Below are positions 9,301 to 16,963 of a stretch of 64,000 nt of DNA, in pieces. Under the pieces are notes generated by a model, which ran no database searches, was not told where the DNA came from, and saw only the letters and a program-made list of their open reading frames with translations. The DNA comes from Odoribacter laneus YIT 12061 (GTDB taxonomy: Bacteria; Bacteroidota; Bacteroidia; Bacteroidales; Marinifilaceae). Both the position numbers and the translations under genes were made by a program. The stretch's first letter is position 1; each line of letters starts with the position of its first letter. The stretch lies in assembly GCF_000243215.1 (NCBI RefSeq), contig NZ_JH594596.1:767398-831397 (forward strand), in the 5' to 3' direction.

Positions 9301-10783
9301 GGTGTTCCTGACCGGATTAGTGGCTTCGCTGGGATTTGTGCCGATGGCTATTGCCACTTCGGCCGGAGCAGAGGTACAGCGCCCGTTGGCAACGGTGGTG
9401 ATCGGCGGATTGATTGTCTCCACGATACTCACGCTGATTATTATTCCTATATTTTATCAGATTGTCAATTCGGCTGTTTTGTTGAAAAGGGGGCATTTCA
9501 GGCGCTTTTTCGGAATTGGCGCGGTGGTGTTGCTGCTGGTGTTGCCGGGAGTTGTACAGGCCCAGGAGGATGGTGGAGTGAACCGGGAAGTTTTGCAGGT
9601 AGCGGAAGAGAAGGCGAATGGTGGGGTTTTCCCGGAAGGTGTGCAGCAGACGGAGACAGGCGTACAACGGTTGACGTTAGAACAGGTGGTGGCGTTGGCG
9701 GTGAAAAACAGTCCCCGTTTGCAGATTGCCGAATCGCAGATTGAGATGAGCCGGGCGGGTCGCGGGGAAGTGGCGGAATTGCCTGCTACGGAATTCAGTT
9801 ATTCGTGGGGACAGCTGAACGGAGAAGGCCGGGACGATTATCAGATAGAGGTGGCCCAAAGCCTGGGGTCGTTGCTGACTCCTTTTTATAAGAATGCTTT
9901 GGTGAAGCGGCAGGTGGAAACCGGGCGGAATTATGCCGTATTGGTGGAAAAAGAGGTGCGGGCCGAGGCGAAACGGGCATGGAGTTATTATGTATATGCG
10001 ATGCATACGCTGGCTTTGTACCGGGAACAGTTGGAACTGGCGGATCGTTTGCAGCATGCCGGGGAGTTGCGTTACGAGCAGGGGGAGATTACCCTGTTGG
10101 AGAAAAGTATGACTTCGACGCTGGCAGCGGATATGCGGACCCGTTTGTTTCAGGCACAGGAGGAGTTGAGGGTAGCGGCCCGTCGTTTACAATGGGCCTG
10201 TTATTCGGATTCCCCCATAGAGCCTGCGCAACCGGAATTATCGATGCTTGCAGTAGATTCATTGCCGGCAGTTGGGGGTGAAGCTTACCGGAATTATTTT
10301 AGTAGCCTCACCGATGAAAAAATTGCTATGCTGAAAGTAGAGCGCAGCCGTTTTTTCCCGGAACTGTCGTTTGGCTATGTGCGCCAGGATATACGGCCAC
10401 TCAGGGGATTGAATTCGTGGATGGTCGGAGCTTCTTTCCCCTTGTATTTTGTCCCTCAGCGCAGTAAGATCCGGCAGGCGCGCATTGCTGCCAATATCAG
10501 CCGGATCGAGACGGACCGCAGTATCCGTGAACTGGACCATAAGGTCGGGGAACTGCGGATTCAGTTGAACAAGTACGGCGAGAGTATTCGCTATTACCGT
10601 ATGTCTGCCTTGAAAGAAGCGGAGGAGTTGATGAAAGCGGCCGACCTGATGTTCCGCGAAAGTGAAACTGATATCACGGAGTATATCCAGAGCCTGAATG
10701 CTGTCCGGGAGATTAAACGCGGGTATATCGAGGCGGTGTATCAGTATAATGTGGCAGCCTTGGAGTATGAACTTTATAGATAA
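6368..10783 (+). CDS. CusA/CzcA-family RND efflux pump fused to a TolC/CzcC-like outer-membrane factor
   Basis: A 1471-residue inner-membrane proton-driven exporter. Residues 1 to about 1040 are a full RND transporter: N-terminal membrane segment (LFVGLTTLFLLIGGIY), two periplasmic porter regions, and membrane blocks including GAVDFGIVVDGSIVILEG and the second-half helices. From about 1041 comes a hydrophobic stretch (IGAVVLLLVLPGVVQAQ) that looks like an internal signal peptide. It is followed by about 400 residues of helical outer-membrane-factor domain (LTLEQVVALAVKNSPRLQIAES is typical of its start). CzcA-CzcC fusions are known in Bacteroidetes; the substrate (metal cations or drugs) cannot be told. 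The adaptor and a two-component pair follow on the same strand. Confidence 0.93.
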   Translation: MFHAIVHFSIKNKLFVGLTTLFLLIGGIYAMLTLPVDAVPDITNNQVQIVTVSPTLAPQEVEQLITSPIEIAMSNIMNVEEIRSVSRFGLSLVTVVFNEKVPTLDARQLINEQIQAVAGEIPPELGTPELMPITTGLGEIYQYILRVAPGYERKYDAMELRTIQDWIVKRQLSGIPGIVEINSFGGYLKQYEVAVDPAALYSLNITISEVYDALTNNNQNTGGSYIEKVNHAYYIRSEGMIGTLRDIENIVVVNRNGIPIHVNDVAEVRFGAPKRFGAMTMDGKGECVGGIAMMLKGANANVVTKELEQRVEKLQKILPEGVSIEPYLNRSALVNRNISTVISNLIDGAVIVFLVLIFFLGNLRGGLIVASVIPLAMLFAFILMRVFGVSANLMSLGAVDFGIVVDGSIVILEGILAHIYSRQFRGRHLTQAEMDAEVARGAGSVVRSATFAVLIILIVFFPILTLTGIEGKYFTPMAKTLVFCIVGALFLSLTYVPMMASLFLKKEIRASRTWGDRFFEGLNKVYHRALCFCLRFKWSTVAVAFSALVGSLFLFTRLGAEFIPTMDEGDFAMQMTLPAGSSLSNSIELSGQAQEILMKQFPEIRHVVAKIGTAEVPTDPMAVEDADVMIIMKPFDEWTSAGSRAEMVEKMKQALEPLEKMAEFNFSQPIQLRFNELMTGAKADIAVKLYGEDVDELYAQAKKAAAYVEKIPGASDVIVEQTMGLPQLVVKYDRDKLARYGINISELNTVIRTAYAGEIAGVVFENERRFDLVVRLDKDKVADFNIDKLFVHTSEGMQLPLSEVAAIELVNGPLQINRDATKRRIVIGVNVRDADIQQVVAQIQETLDRNIRLKPGYYFEYGGQFENLQNAISTLLIVIPVALSLILLLLFFAFRSITYTLVVFSTVPLSLIGGILALWVRGLPFSISAGVGFIALFGVAVLNGILMINRFTECRKEGRYQKSTRVVIQESTPHLLRPVFLTGLVASLGFVPMAIATSAGAEVQRPLATVVIGGLIVSTILTLIIIPIFYQIVNSAVLLKRGHFRRFFGIGAVVLLLVLPGVVQAQEDGGVNREVLQVAEEKANGGVFPEGVQQTETGVQRLTLEQVVALAVKNSPRLQIAESQIEMSRAGRGEVAELPATEFSYSWGQLNGEGRDDYQIEVAQSLGSLLTPFYKNALVKRQVETGRNYAVLVEKEVRAEAKRAWSYYVYAMHTLALYREQLELADRLQHAGELRYEQGEITLLEKSMTSTLAADMRTRLFQAQEELRVAARRLQWACYSDSPIEPAQPELSMLAVDSLPAVGGEAYRNYFSSLTDEKIAMLKVERSRFFPELSFGYVRQDIRPLRGLNSWMVGASFPLYFVPQRSKIRQARIAANISRIETDRSIRELDHKVGELRIQLNKYGESIRYYRMSALKEAEELMKAADLMFRESETDITEYIQSLNAVREIKRGYIEAVYQYNVAALEYELYR

Positions 10784-10905
10784 TTCCGTTGACTTATTGA
10801 ATAGTTTTGAATAAAATAAGCTGTATTTCGGCAATTCAAATTATCACATTCTTGAAATATATAACTAATTTTGATGTAGAACTCAATGTTTGAAACAATC
10901 TAACC

Positions 10906-11811
10906 ATGAAAAAAATATTTATCCCCCTGATCGTATTAGCTGTTGCAGGATGCAAGGATGCTAAAAATAATTCCGTTGCTGAGGCGGTGACTTCGGCAGA
11001 TACGGTTGTTGTGGTTGAGCAAATAGAAGAAACAGAAGAGGCGGATGCGTATAGTTCTGCCACTTCTAAACCCAATGAGGTGCTGTTCAACGGGACGCTG
11101 GTGGTGCCGCCGGAGTATCAGGCTACCGTGACGATGGTCATGGGCGGAACGGTGAAGAGCAGTAAATTGCTTTCCGGTATGGCGGTGAAAAAAGGACAAT
11201 TGTTGGTGACGCTTGAAAACCCTGATTTTATTGATTTGCAGCAGAATTATCTGGATAGTCATGCACAATTGGAATATCTGGAAGCCGAGTACAACCGCCA
11301 GCTGGCATTATCCAAAGAACAGGCAGCATCACAGAAAAAATTGCAGCAGGCTAAGGCGGAATACCTGTCAATGAAAAGTCGGGAGCAGGCCACTGCGGCG
11401 CAATTACAGTTACTGGGGGTCCAGCCGTCTGTTTTACTGACGGGAGGCATACGGCCTTACCTGGAGGTACTTTCCCCGATTGACGGGTATGTGGGTAATG
11501 TGCGGATCAATGCCGGGAAGCACATTGCTGCCGGGGAAGCCCTTTGCGACGTGATCAACAAGGATCGCACGATGCTGCGTTTGGTGGCTTATGAGAAAGA
11601 TTTGTCGAATATCCACAACGGGGATACTGTCGAATTTACGGTAAACGGGATCGGAGCGCAAGTGTTCCGTGCTACCTTGGTTTCTGTCGGGCAGCAGGTG
11701 GACGAAGCCAGTCGTTCACTGGAAATCTATGCCCGGGTGGACGCTCAGGAAGAGCTTTTCCGGCCCGGAATGTATGTGACGGCCCGGATCCTGCATCAGG
11801 AAAAGAAATAA
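10906..11811 (+). CDS. Efflux RND periplasmic adaptor (membrane fusion lipoprotein)
   Basis: A 301-residue CusB/CzcB-type adaptor linking the RND pump to the outer-membrane factor. It begins with a lipoprotein signal (lipobox LAVAGC). A barrel-sandwich half (GGTVKSSKLLSGMAVKKGQLL), a coiled-coil hairpin (about 105-160) and the second half (VLSPIDGYVGNVRINAGKHI) follow, then a beta-barrel domain. TAATTTTG at 10866-10873 is a possible -7 box, so it may have its own promoter as well as read-through from the pump gene 122 bp upstream. No metal-binding histidine-rich tail is seen. Confidence 0.93.
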   Translation: MKKIFIPLIVLAVAGCKDAKNNSVAEAVTSADTVVVVEQIEETEEADAYSSATSKPNEVLFNGTLVVPPEYQATVTMVMGGTVKSSKLLSGMAVKKGQLLVTLENPDFIDLQQNYLDSHAQLEYLEAEYNRQLALSKEQAASQKKLQQAKAEYLSMKSREQATAAQLQLLGVQPSVLLTGGIRPYLEVLSPIDGYVGNVRINAGKHIAAGEALCDVINKDRTMLRLVAYEKDLSNIHNGDTVEFTVNGIGAQVFRATLVSVGQQVDEASRSLEIYARVDAQEELFRPGMYVTARILHQEKK

Positions 11812-11815
11812 ATCG

Positions 11816-11823
11816 TATTTTTG
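11816..11823 (+). promoter_or_regulatory. -7 promoter box before the kinase/regulator pair
   Basis: TATTTTTG matches TAnnTTTG just after the adaptor stop codon. Transcription would start near 11830, about 85 nt before the kinase ATG. The -33 box is not evident. Confidence 0.3.
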
Positions 11824-11915
11824 TAAGTCTCCCGACTTATTTGATAATTTCGTAATTCCTTGATTCCGGTTTATCAGTCCGGGTAAGATGTGTAATTAAT
11901 TCCGATGTCGTATTT

Positions 11916-12968
11916 ATGAAATTATACAGTCCTCTTTTTCAAAGTCGTTTCCTGCTGATTATTGTAATTATCTCAGCGACGGTGGCTTCGTTGATTCATT
12001 TCCCGGAGCTGATCTCACTGTTCGTTACTTACGAGCCGTTCAGCCTTTTCCCGGGTATGAAACCGCAGGATGTGGGGTTTGAGATCGGGTTTACCTTTAT
12101 TTCCCTGTTGATCCTGTTTGCCGTCAACGCTTTGATTTTCAGGTTCGGCACAAAGGGGATGAAAACAGGGGTGGGTCGTATCGCTTTTTCATTTGTGGTC
12201 ACCTGGATACTGAGCAGCGGTCTGGGGCGTTTTTTTATTTATCTGCATCAACATTTCGACATTCCGGCTATTGATGCACTGGCGCATCATTACCTGCATC
12301 CGCTCAGGGATTTTATCATTACCTGCATTGTTACGGGCAGTTGTTACATCATTTATCTGGTGCGCCGTCAGCAATCCTATCAGCTCGAAAACGAGCAATT
12401 GCGGGCTGAAAATTTACAGAATCAATACGAAGCTCTGAAAAACCAGTTAAATCCGCATATGCTGTTCAATTCGCTGAATACGCTGCGTTCACTGGTGCGT
12501 GAATCACAGGATAAGGCGCAGGAATATATACAGGAATTATCTCGGGTATTGCGTTATACCTTGCAGGGTAATGATACCCAAAAAGTGCCTTTGTCAGGAG
12601 AAATGGAGTTTGTGAACGCTTATATTTTCCTCCAACTGATGCGTTATGAGGATAACCTCCGGTTTGAGATCAGGGTAGACGAACAGCTCCGCGATAAGCA
12701 GGTGCCACCGATGGCCGTGCAGTTGTTGATAGAAAATGCGATTAAACATAATGAGATCAGCAACCGCCGTCCTTTGGTCATCACCATCCGCACTGAAGGG
12801 GGGGAGTGGCTGAGTGTATGCAACCGTATTCAGCCGAAGATGACCGGGGAGTCGACCACCGGAATCGGGCTGGCGAACCTGAACAAACGCTATGAACTGC
12901 TGTTTCAGCAGCAGATTGTAGTGGAAAAGACAGGGGATGTTTTTTGTGTGAAAATACCTTTGTTATGA
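11916..12968 (+). CDS. LytS/YehU-type sensor histidine kinase
   Basis: A 350-residue membrane kinase of the His_kinase (PF06580) family. Four hydrophobic segments occupy roughly residues 12-30, 58-77, 88-110 and 132-150. A short coiled coil then leads to the phosphoacceptor motif NQLNPHMLFNSLN with H181 (the family norm is NPHFLFNSLN), and a HATPase domain (LLIENAIKHNE, GIGLANLNKRYELLF). It probably phosphorylates the LytTR regulator encoded 70 bp downstream. Position after the efflux genes suggests it controls the pump in response to an envelope or metal/drug signal; that link is inferred. Confidence 0.93.
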   Translation: MKLYSPLFQSRFLLIIVIISATVASLIHFPELISLFVTYEPFSLFPGMKPQDVGFEIGFTFISLLILFAVNALIFRFGTKGMKTGVGRIAFSFVVTWILSSGLGRFFIYLHQHFDIPAIDALAHHYLHPLRDFIITCIVTGSCYIIYLVRRQQSYQLENEQLRAENLQNQYEALKNQLNPHMLFNSLNTLRSLVRESQDKAQEYIQELSRVLRYTLQGNDTQKVPLSGEMEFVNAYIFLQLMRYEDNLRFEIRVDEQLRDKQVPPMAVQLLIENAIKHNEISNRRPLVITIRTEGGEWLSVCNRIQPKMTGESTTGIGLANLNKRYELLFQQQIVVEKTGDVFCVKIPLL

Positions 12969-13038
12969 AACTCTGGGTACTTTGGTATACCTAAAAAATA
13001 AGGGGCTATATGGGTACTGAAAATAAAATGATAAACGT

Positions 13039-13809
13039 ATGAAAGCGGTAATTGTTGAAGATGAAAAAGCGGCCGTGCGTAATCTGATGGCTTTGCTGTC
13101 GGAGGTGGCGCCCGAAATCGAGGTGGTGACGGCTTTGGACAGTATTGCCGAGAGCATCGACTGGTTTCGTGTGCAACCGCAGCCCGACCTGGTATTTATG
13201 GATATCCATCTGGCGGACGGTTCGGCTTTTGAGATTTTCCAGCATGTGGAGATCCGTTGTCCCCTGATTTTCACGACGGCATACGATGAATATGCCCTGA
13301 AAGCTTTTAAGGTGAATAGCGTGGATTATTTGCTGAAACCCATTGCTGCCGAAGACGTACGGAATGCACTTCGGAAACTGGAATGCCTGAGGGGGGAACA
13401 ATCGGCTGACCGGATGCCGGAAGCCGGTTTGCAGGGACTTTTACAGGCATTGAAACAGCAGGAACATTATAAAACGCATTTCCTGATCCCCCAGAAAGGA
13501 GATAAATTACTGCCGCTGGCGGTGGATGCCGTATATTATTTCTACATCACCGACGGGAATGTAAAAGCCGTAACGGATGGGAGGGAATACGCCCTGTCGC
13601 AGACGCTGGACGAAATAGCCGATTCCCTGCCTCCTGCTACGTTTTTCCGGGTCAACCGCCAGTATCTGATTGCCCGCCGTGCTATTAAAGACATCGACCT
13701 GTGGTTCAACAGCCGTCTGTCCGTCAACCTGACCGTTCCTGTGGCGGAGAAGATTCTGGTCAGTAAAGTCCGCGTCGCTGAGTTTAAGGAATGGTTTACG
13801 AGGGGATAA
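13039..13809 (+). CDS. LytTR-family response regulator
   Basis: A 256-residue regulator with a receiver domain (1 to about 120; phosphoacceptor D55 in LVFMDIHLAD, switch threonine in FTTAYD, lysine in YLLKPI). A C-terminal LytTR DNA-binding domain follows (about 148-250; FFRVNRQYLIARRAI is characteristic). It pairs with the upstream LytS-type kinase. The stop codon is followed immediately by copy 2 of the palindromic repeat. Confidence 0.94.
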   Translation: MKAVIVEDEKAAVRNLMALLSEVAPEIEVVTALDSIAESIDWFRVQPQPDLVFMDIHLADGSAFEIFQHVEIRCPLIFTTAYDEYALKAFKVNSVDYLLKPIAAEDVRNALRKLECLRGEQSADRMPEAGLQGLLQALKQQEHYKTHFLIPQKGDKLLPLAVDAVYYFYITDGNVKAVTDGREYALSQTLDEIADSLPPATFFRVNRQYLIARRAIKDIDLWFNSRLSVNLTVPVAEKILVSKVRVAEFKEWFTRG

Positions 13810-13854
13810 CACAGGGGGACGGGGCAAATGTGTGCACATTTGCCCATCCCCGTG
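13810..13854. repeat. Dispersed palindromic repeat, copy 2
   Basis: The core is GGGCAAATGTG, TG, CACATTTGCCC, a perfect inverted repeat of 11 bp around a 2-bp centre, within longer imperfect arms (CACAGGGGGACGG on the left). It starts at the base after the response-regulator stop codon. Confidence 0.85.
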
Positions 13855-13861
13855 ATTACTA

Positions 13862-14119
13862 GGGTGGATGTGGGCTGGTAATGGAGTTCTTCGTAGGAAA
13901 AAGCGGTCAGCTTCTCTTGTTCTCAGGCGGTTCCGAAGGATACAGGGGGTCATAGCGGCCCGGCATATTGGGGTATATACTGCAACCGTTTTCAGTTTCC
14001 TGCCTTCACGAACGAAAAGTTGAGGTTCCGGCACTTTCACCCTGCACTTCACCTGTTTCCAAACGGACAGGCGGATCATTTTCTTCGTGGCAGGATGCAC
14101 CTGGCTGCCGTCTTGTTTA
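13862..14119 (-). pseudogene. Fragment of a yaaA-like gene (frameshifted)
   Basis: Minus-strand translation (VHPATKKMIRLSVWKQVK, EPQLFVREGRKLKTVAVY, CRAAMTPCILRNRLRTRE) matches the C-terminal part of the intact YaaA at 16964-17731 (VHLATEEMTRLFDWKRVK, EPQFFVRDGEKLKNIVVY, CRGAMTRYILQNRLTTRE). After RTRE the frame shifts and homology continues as LTAFSYEELHYQP. The N-terminal two thirds are missing. It is a decayed, diverged second copy. Confidence 0.8.
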
Positions 14120-14176
14120 GAAAGATAGGGAAAAATAATAATGTATCGATGAGGAAAGGGCCGGTGTTTTTACAAC

Positions 14177-14263
14177 AGCCCCCGGCACCGGAGTTTCAGG
14201 GGTTACCGATTACCGGGGCTTTTACCTGCCTGGATATTCCGGTAAATCACGGAGCCGGGGGCT
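14177..14263. repeat. Nested inverted repeat (87 bp)
   Basis: AGCCCCCGGC (14177-14186) and GCCGGGGGCT (14254-14263) are perfect 10-bp arms. Inside them TTACCGG (about 14210-14216) and CCGGTAA (about 14239-14245) form a second pair. It lies between the yaaA fragment and the 3' end of the next gene. There is no run of T on either side, so it is not an ordinary terminator. Role unknown. Confidence 0.5.
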
Positions 14264-14279
14264 TTAGGTCACTGTGCTT

Positions 14280-14951
14280 TTATTTTGCCCATCGTTTGAG
14301 CCGGGGAAAATAGGCTTTCATCTGAGCAATCGCTTCTTCTTTCGAATACCGGCTATCACAAGCCCCGTTGAATTCATCGAGAAACTGAATGCAATGTTCG
14401 ATCATCCCCTCCATTGTACAATCTTGGAGGAATGCCCCCTCTTTATAGCAATAGCAGCAATAATCCTCATTGACGGAACCGTCTTTATTTGTTCCGAATT
14501 GGTCCGGAGTTCGCATCGGCATGCCGCAGCTTTGGCAAAACAGATTCATATATTGCTCATTTTTTACAAATACGTTGTCGATCCAATAGGTTGCTGATTC
14601 CGGGGTGAATTTCAATACACAGTATTCCGGGTCTTCCACTCCCCCGGGGAAATGAGGCAGCATCCAGTCGCTCCAGAGAGAGCGTTTTATCGCCTCATCC
14701 GTTACGATCTCTATTTCGCCGGTGTAAACGACGCTGTCGCTGCCTTTTACAATTGAGATCCCTGCTTTGGGATTGTCCCTAAAATGGGCTGTCTTTGCCG
14801 AACTTGTTCCGGTCGAGACGTAGATTGCACCGTCCTCGTCTTTGAGTTTTACCATTGCCACCGGGCGCGGATAGCCGTTTTCGTCTATCGAAGCCAGTGT
14901 GACGATCTGTGCCGTAGCGACTATTTGCGCTGCTTTTTCCTGAATGTCCAT
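14280..14951 (-). CDS. Pyridoxamine 5'-phosphate oxidase-like flavin protein with C-terminal zinc ribbon
   Basis: A 223-residue protein. Residues 1 to about 135 form a split-barrel PNPOx/general-stress-protein-26 type domain (VTLASIDENGYPRPVAMVKL; AHFRDNPKAGISIVKG). The C-terminal part is a putative zinc ribbon (CQSCGMPM, then DYCCYCYKEGAF) of a type found in small Bacteroidetes proteins. A flavin- or F420-dependent reductase role is likely but unproven. The ATG at 14951 is preferred because TAACTTTG (14991-14998, minus) is a good -7 box with a start near 14984, which excludes the ATG at 14993. Confidence 0.87.
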   Translation of the reverse strand: MDIQEKAAQIVATAQIVTLASIDENGYPRPVAMVKLKDEDGAIYVSTGTSSAKTAHFRDNPKAGISIVKGSDSVVYTGEIEIVTDEAIKRSLWSDWMLPHFPGGVEDPEYCVLKFTPESATYWIDNVFVKNEQYMNLFCQSCGMPMRTPDQFGTNKDGSVNEDYCCYCYKEGAFLQDCTMEGMIEHCIQFLDEFNGACDSRYSKEEAIAQMKAYFPRLKRWAK

Positions 14952-15286
14952 GTTTGTCGGTATTTTATTGTTCTGTTTTTGATTTGGATGCAAAGTTAAT
15001 CCGGATTGGTTGTATTTTAATGAAAAATACTTTTTTTAAATATAAATAATAAATTTAGTTCTTGAATTGAAGTATTGGATTAATATTTACCTTTGCTACA
15101 TTTTGGAATTCTGAGACAAGATTTTTATGACGGATGAAATAAATGAAGCGTTGGGTGGTTGCGGATCCGGGAGGGAAGGTAAAGGAGGATTCCGAAGCCG
15201 GATTTCAGGAAGAGGCAGGGAGTAGACGTAACATTTACAGGCGAGTAAAAAAATTGAAATAAGAGTGTAATTAAAACTTGAATACA

Positions 15287-15601
15287 ATGAATCACTTTTG
15301 GTTGTCTTTAGGTACCGGGCTTGTTGCTGGAGGAGTGGATGTAATACCTATGTTGTTGAAAAAGTTTCCTAAGGCCTCGTGTCTTTCTGCTTTTATTCAA
15401 TATGTCGTCGTTGCGATTGTGATTTTTCATATCCATCTGCCTGGGCTGTCTTGGTGGTTGGAAGGAGCTCTTGTCTCTTTGGCCATGGCTTTGCCTGTGC
15501 TGGTGTTAGTGGCCGAAAAAGAGCGTAAATCGGTTCCCGTAATTGCCGTAAATGCACTGGTGTTGGGTGTTCTGATCGCTTGGGTGAAAGTCAGTTTCTG
15601 A
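15287..15601 (+). CDS. Small integral membrane protein, unknown function
   Basis: A 104-residue protein with about four hydrophobic segments and few charged residues (WLSLGTGLVAGGVDVIPMLL; YVVVAIVIFHIHLPGLSWWL; GALVSLAMALPVLVLVAE; VIAVNALVLGVLIAWVKV). The start at ATG 15287 is chosen over an in-frame TTG at 15278. No named family was recognised. It stands alone between two minus-strand features, with no operon context. Confidence 0.7.
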   Translation: MNHFWLSLGTGLVAGGVDVIPMLLKKFPKASCLSAFIQYVVVAIVIFHIHLPGLSWWLEGALVSLAMALPVLVLVAEKERKSVPVIAVNALVLGVLIAWVKVSF

Positions 15602-15688
15602 ATCTGGTAAGATTTATAGCCCCCGTTGCAGAATACGTTGTGAGGCAAACCCGTCAATGCCGGTTTCCGGGCGGTCTTTGCGGAGGGA

Positions 15689-16163
15689 TTATCCTTCCGG
15701 GAGGCCGGGGACATTGCGGCAGAATTTGCGGAGCACGGCCATCAGGCGGGCTTTATCGATGGGCTTGACGAGGTATTCATTGCATCCTGCCCGGAAGGCA
15801 TTTGTCGATTCCGCCGTTGTTTTGCTTTACCACCGAGACGGTGATTTCCAGGTGGCGCACGCCCGTATGGGTGGTGGGATAGTATTTTTCCCTTGCCAGA
15901 CTGAAGTCGTAGCCCACGGTGAAGCGTACGTTTTCCCCTTGCCGCAGGCGGTCTTTCATGTCATCGGGGATGTTGGGATTCTGAAAAATGTTTATTCCCA
16001 GCATGTTTTTCTTGTCCGTGACGCCCATCATAGCCATGCCCGCATGGTTTATTTCAGTAAGATTGCCTTCGCTGTCGTAGAGTTCGAGGCCTACTGGTAG
16101 GTTATCGTAGATGGTTTGCAGCAGTATGTAGGATTCTTTGCCGTTTGCTTCTTTTTCTGACAT
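15689..16163 (-). pseudogene. Remnant of a PAS-receiver hybrid histidine kinase (internal deletion)
   Basis: The 5' part encodes a PAS domain (YDNLPVGLELYDSEGNLTEI) close to the first PAS of the intact kinase at 52704. Near 15815 it runs, in a different frame, straight into the end of a receiver domain (FRAGCNEYLVKPIDKARL, stop at 15689). The kinase core, ATPase domain and most of the receiver are gone. The best explanation is one large internal deletion that joined the two ends out of frame. Confidence 0.8.
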
Positions 16164-16272
16164 GACGGTGCCGGATTTGTAGTGAGCTTTTTTCTATTGA
16201 TGTCTACAAAGATATATTTTATAACTTTATATTCCAGTATTCTGGGTAAAAAGCTGAATGATAAAAGGTAAC

Positions 16273-16300
16273 ACACAGGGGGACGGTGCAATTGTGCGGA
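16273..16300. repeat. Dispersed palindromic repeat, copy 3 (half element)
   Basis: CACAGGGGGACGG followed by TGCAATTGTG matches the left arm of copies 2 and 4. The right arm is absent or decayed. It lies just beyond the 3' end of the ORF6N gene. Confidence 0.55.
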
Positions 16301-16326
16301 AACCGGGTAGGTTTATCTGTCTCTGT

Positions 16327-16884
16327 TTATTGATTTGTCTCTTCCGGGCGGCTGTTTTTAGTGACCGAGTGTTTGATTTTTAAAACGGCCAGATTGAGTT
16401 CCACCGTTGTTTCGGTTGTAACCGTAGGCAATTCGTCTGTTAACAGGTCTGCGATCAATTGACCGCTTTTTTGCAGGATCGATTTCCGGGTGGGTTCATC
16501 TGCTTCAGGAAGGGCTGTTAACTGCCGTGTCAGCAAGCGGAGTTTGTAAAAAGCATCGATAATGGCGAGGGTGGTCTGAGTAGCCTGTTCGCTTTTCAGG
16601 ATAGTTGCCAGCATGTATAAACCCCGTTCGGTGAAGGCAAAAGGAAGTTTCGTTTTCCCTCCTTTTATTGAAGTCGAAAATTTCGACTTCAATCCGTCCC
16701 ATTCTGTTTTTTCCAACCGGATAATATATCCTGTGGGAAACTTATCCGGATTATTACTTACTGCTTCATTTACCCGTTTGGTCTCCACTCCGTAGAGTCC
16801 GGCCACATCGGAATCCAGAATGACCGGAGTGTTCCACAAGGTAATGATCTTTTTTTCGACTTGTTCAAAACTCAGGGTATCCAT
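16327..16884 (-). CDS. ORF6N domain-containing protein
   Basis: A 185-residue protein with an N-terminal ORF6N domain (PF10543), a phage-derived DNA-binding module: KIITLWNTPVILDSDVAGLY, GVETKRVNEAVSNNPDKFP, then LPFAFTERGLYMLATILKS. The C-terminal half is helical and hydrophilic. The ATG at 16884 is preferred; the longer frame begins with GTG at 16917. Such genes are common as single chromosomal copies in Bacteroidales and have uncertain roles, possibly regulatory. A diverged relative is at 38767. Confidence 0.88.
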   Translation of the reverse strand: MDTLSFEQVEKKIITLWNTPVILDSDVAGLYGVETKRVNEAVSNNPDKFPTGYIIRLEKTEWDGLKSKFSTSIKGGKTKLPFAFTERGLYMLATILKSEQATQTTLAIIDAFYKLRLLTRQLTALPEADEPTRKSILQKSGQLIADLLTDELPTVTTETTVELNLAVLKIKHSVTKNSRPEETNQ

Positions 16885-16963
16885 AGCACACACTTTAACG
16901 GATGGTTTGGTTTTCACAATTTACGAATTTTTTCCCATAAGTCAAATCCGTGGTTGCTATTCT

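Noticed and set aside
13810-13854. Palindromic repeat copies as ordinary Rho-independent terminators
   Set aside because: No T tract follows on either strand and the loop is only 2 bases (4 if opened); they fit REP-like elements better.
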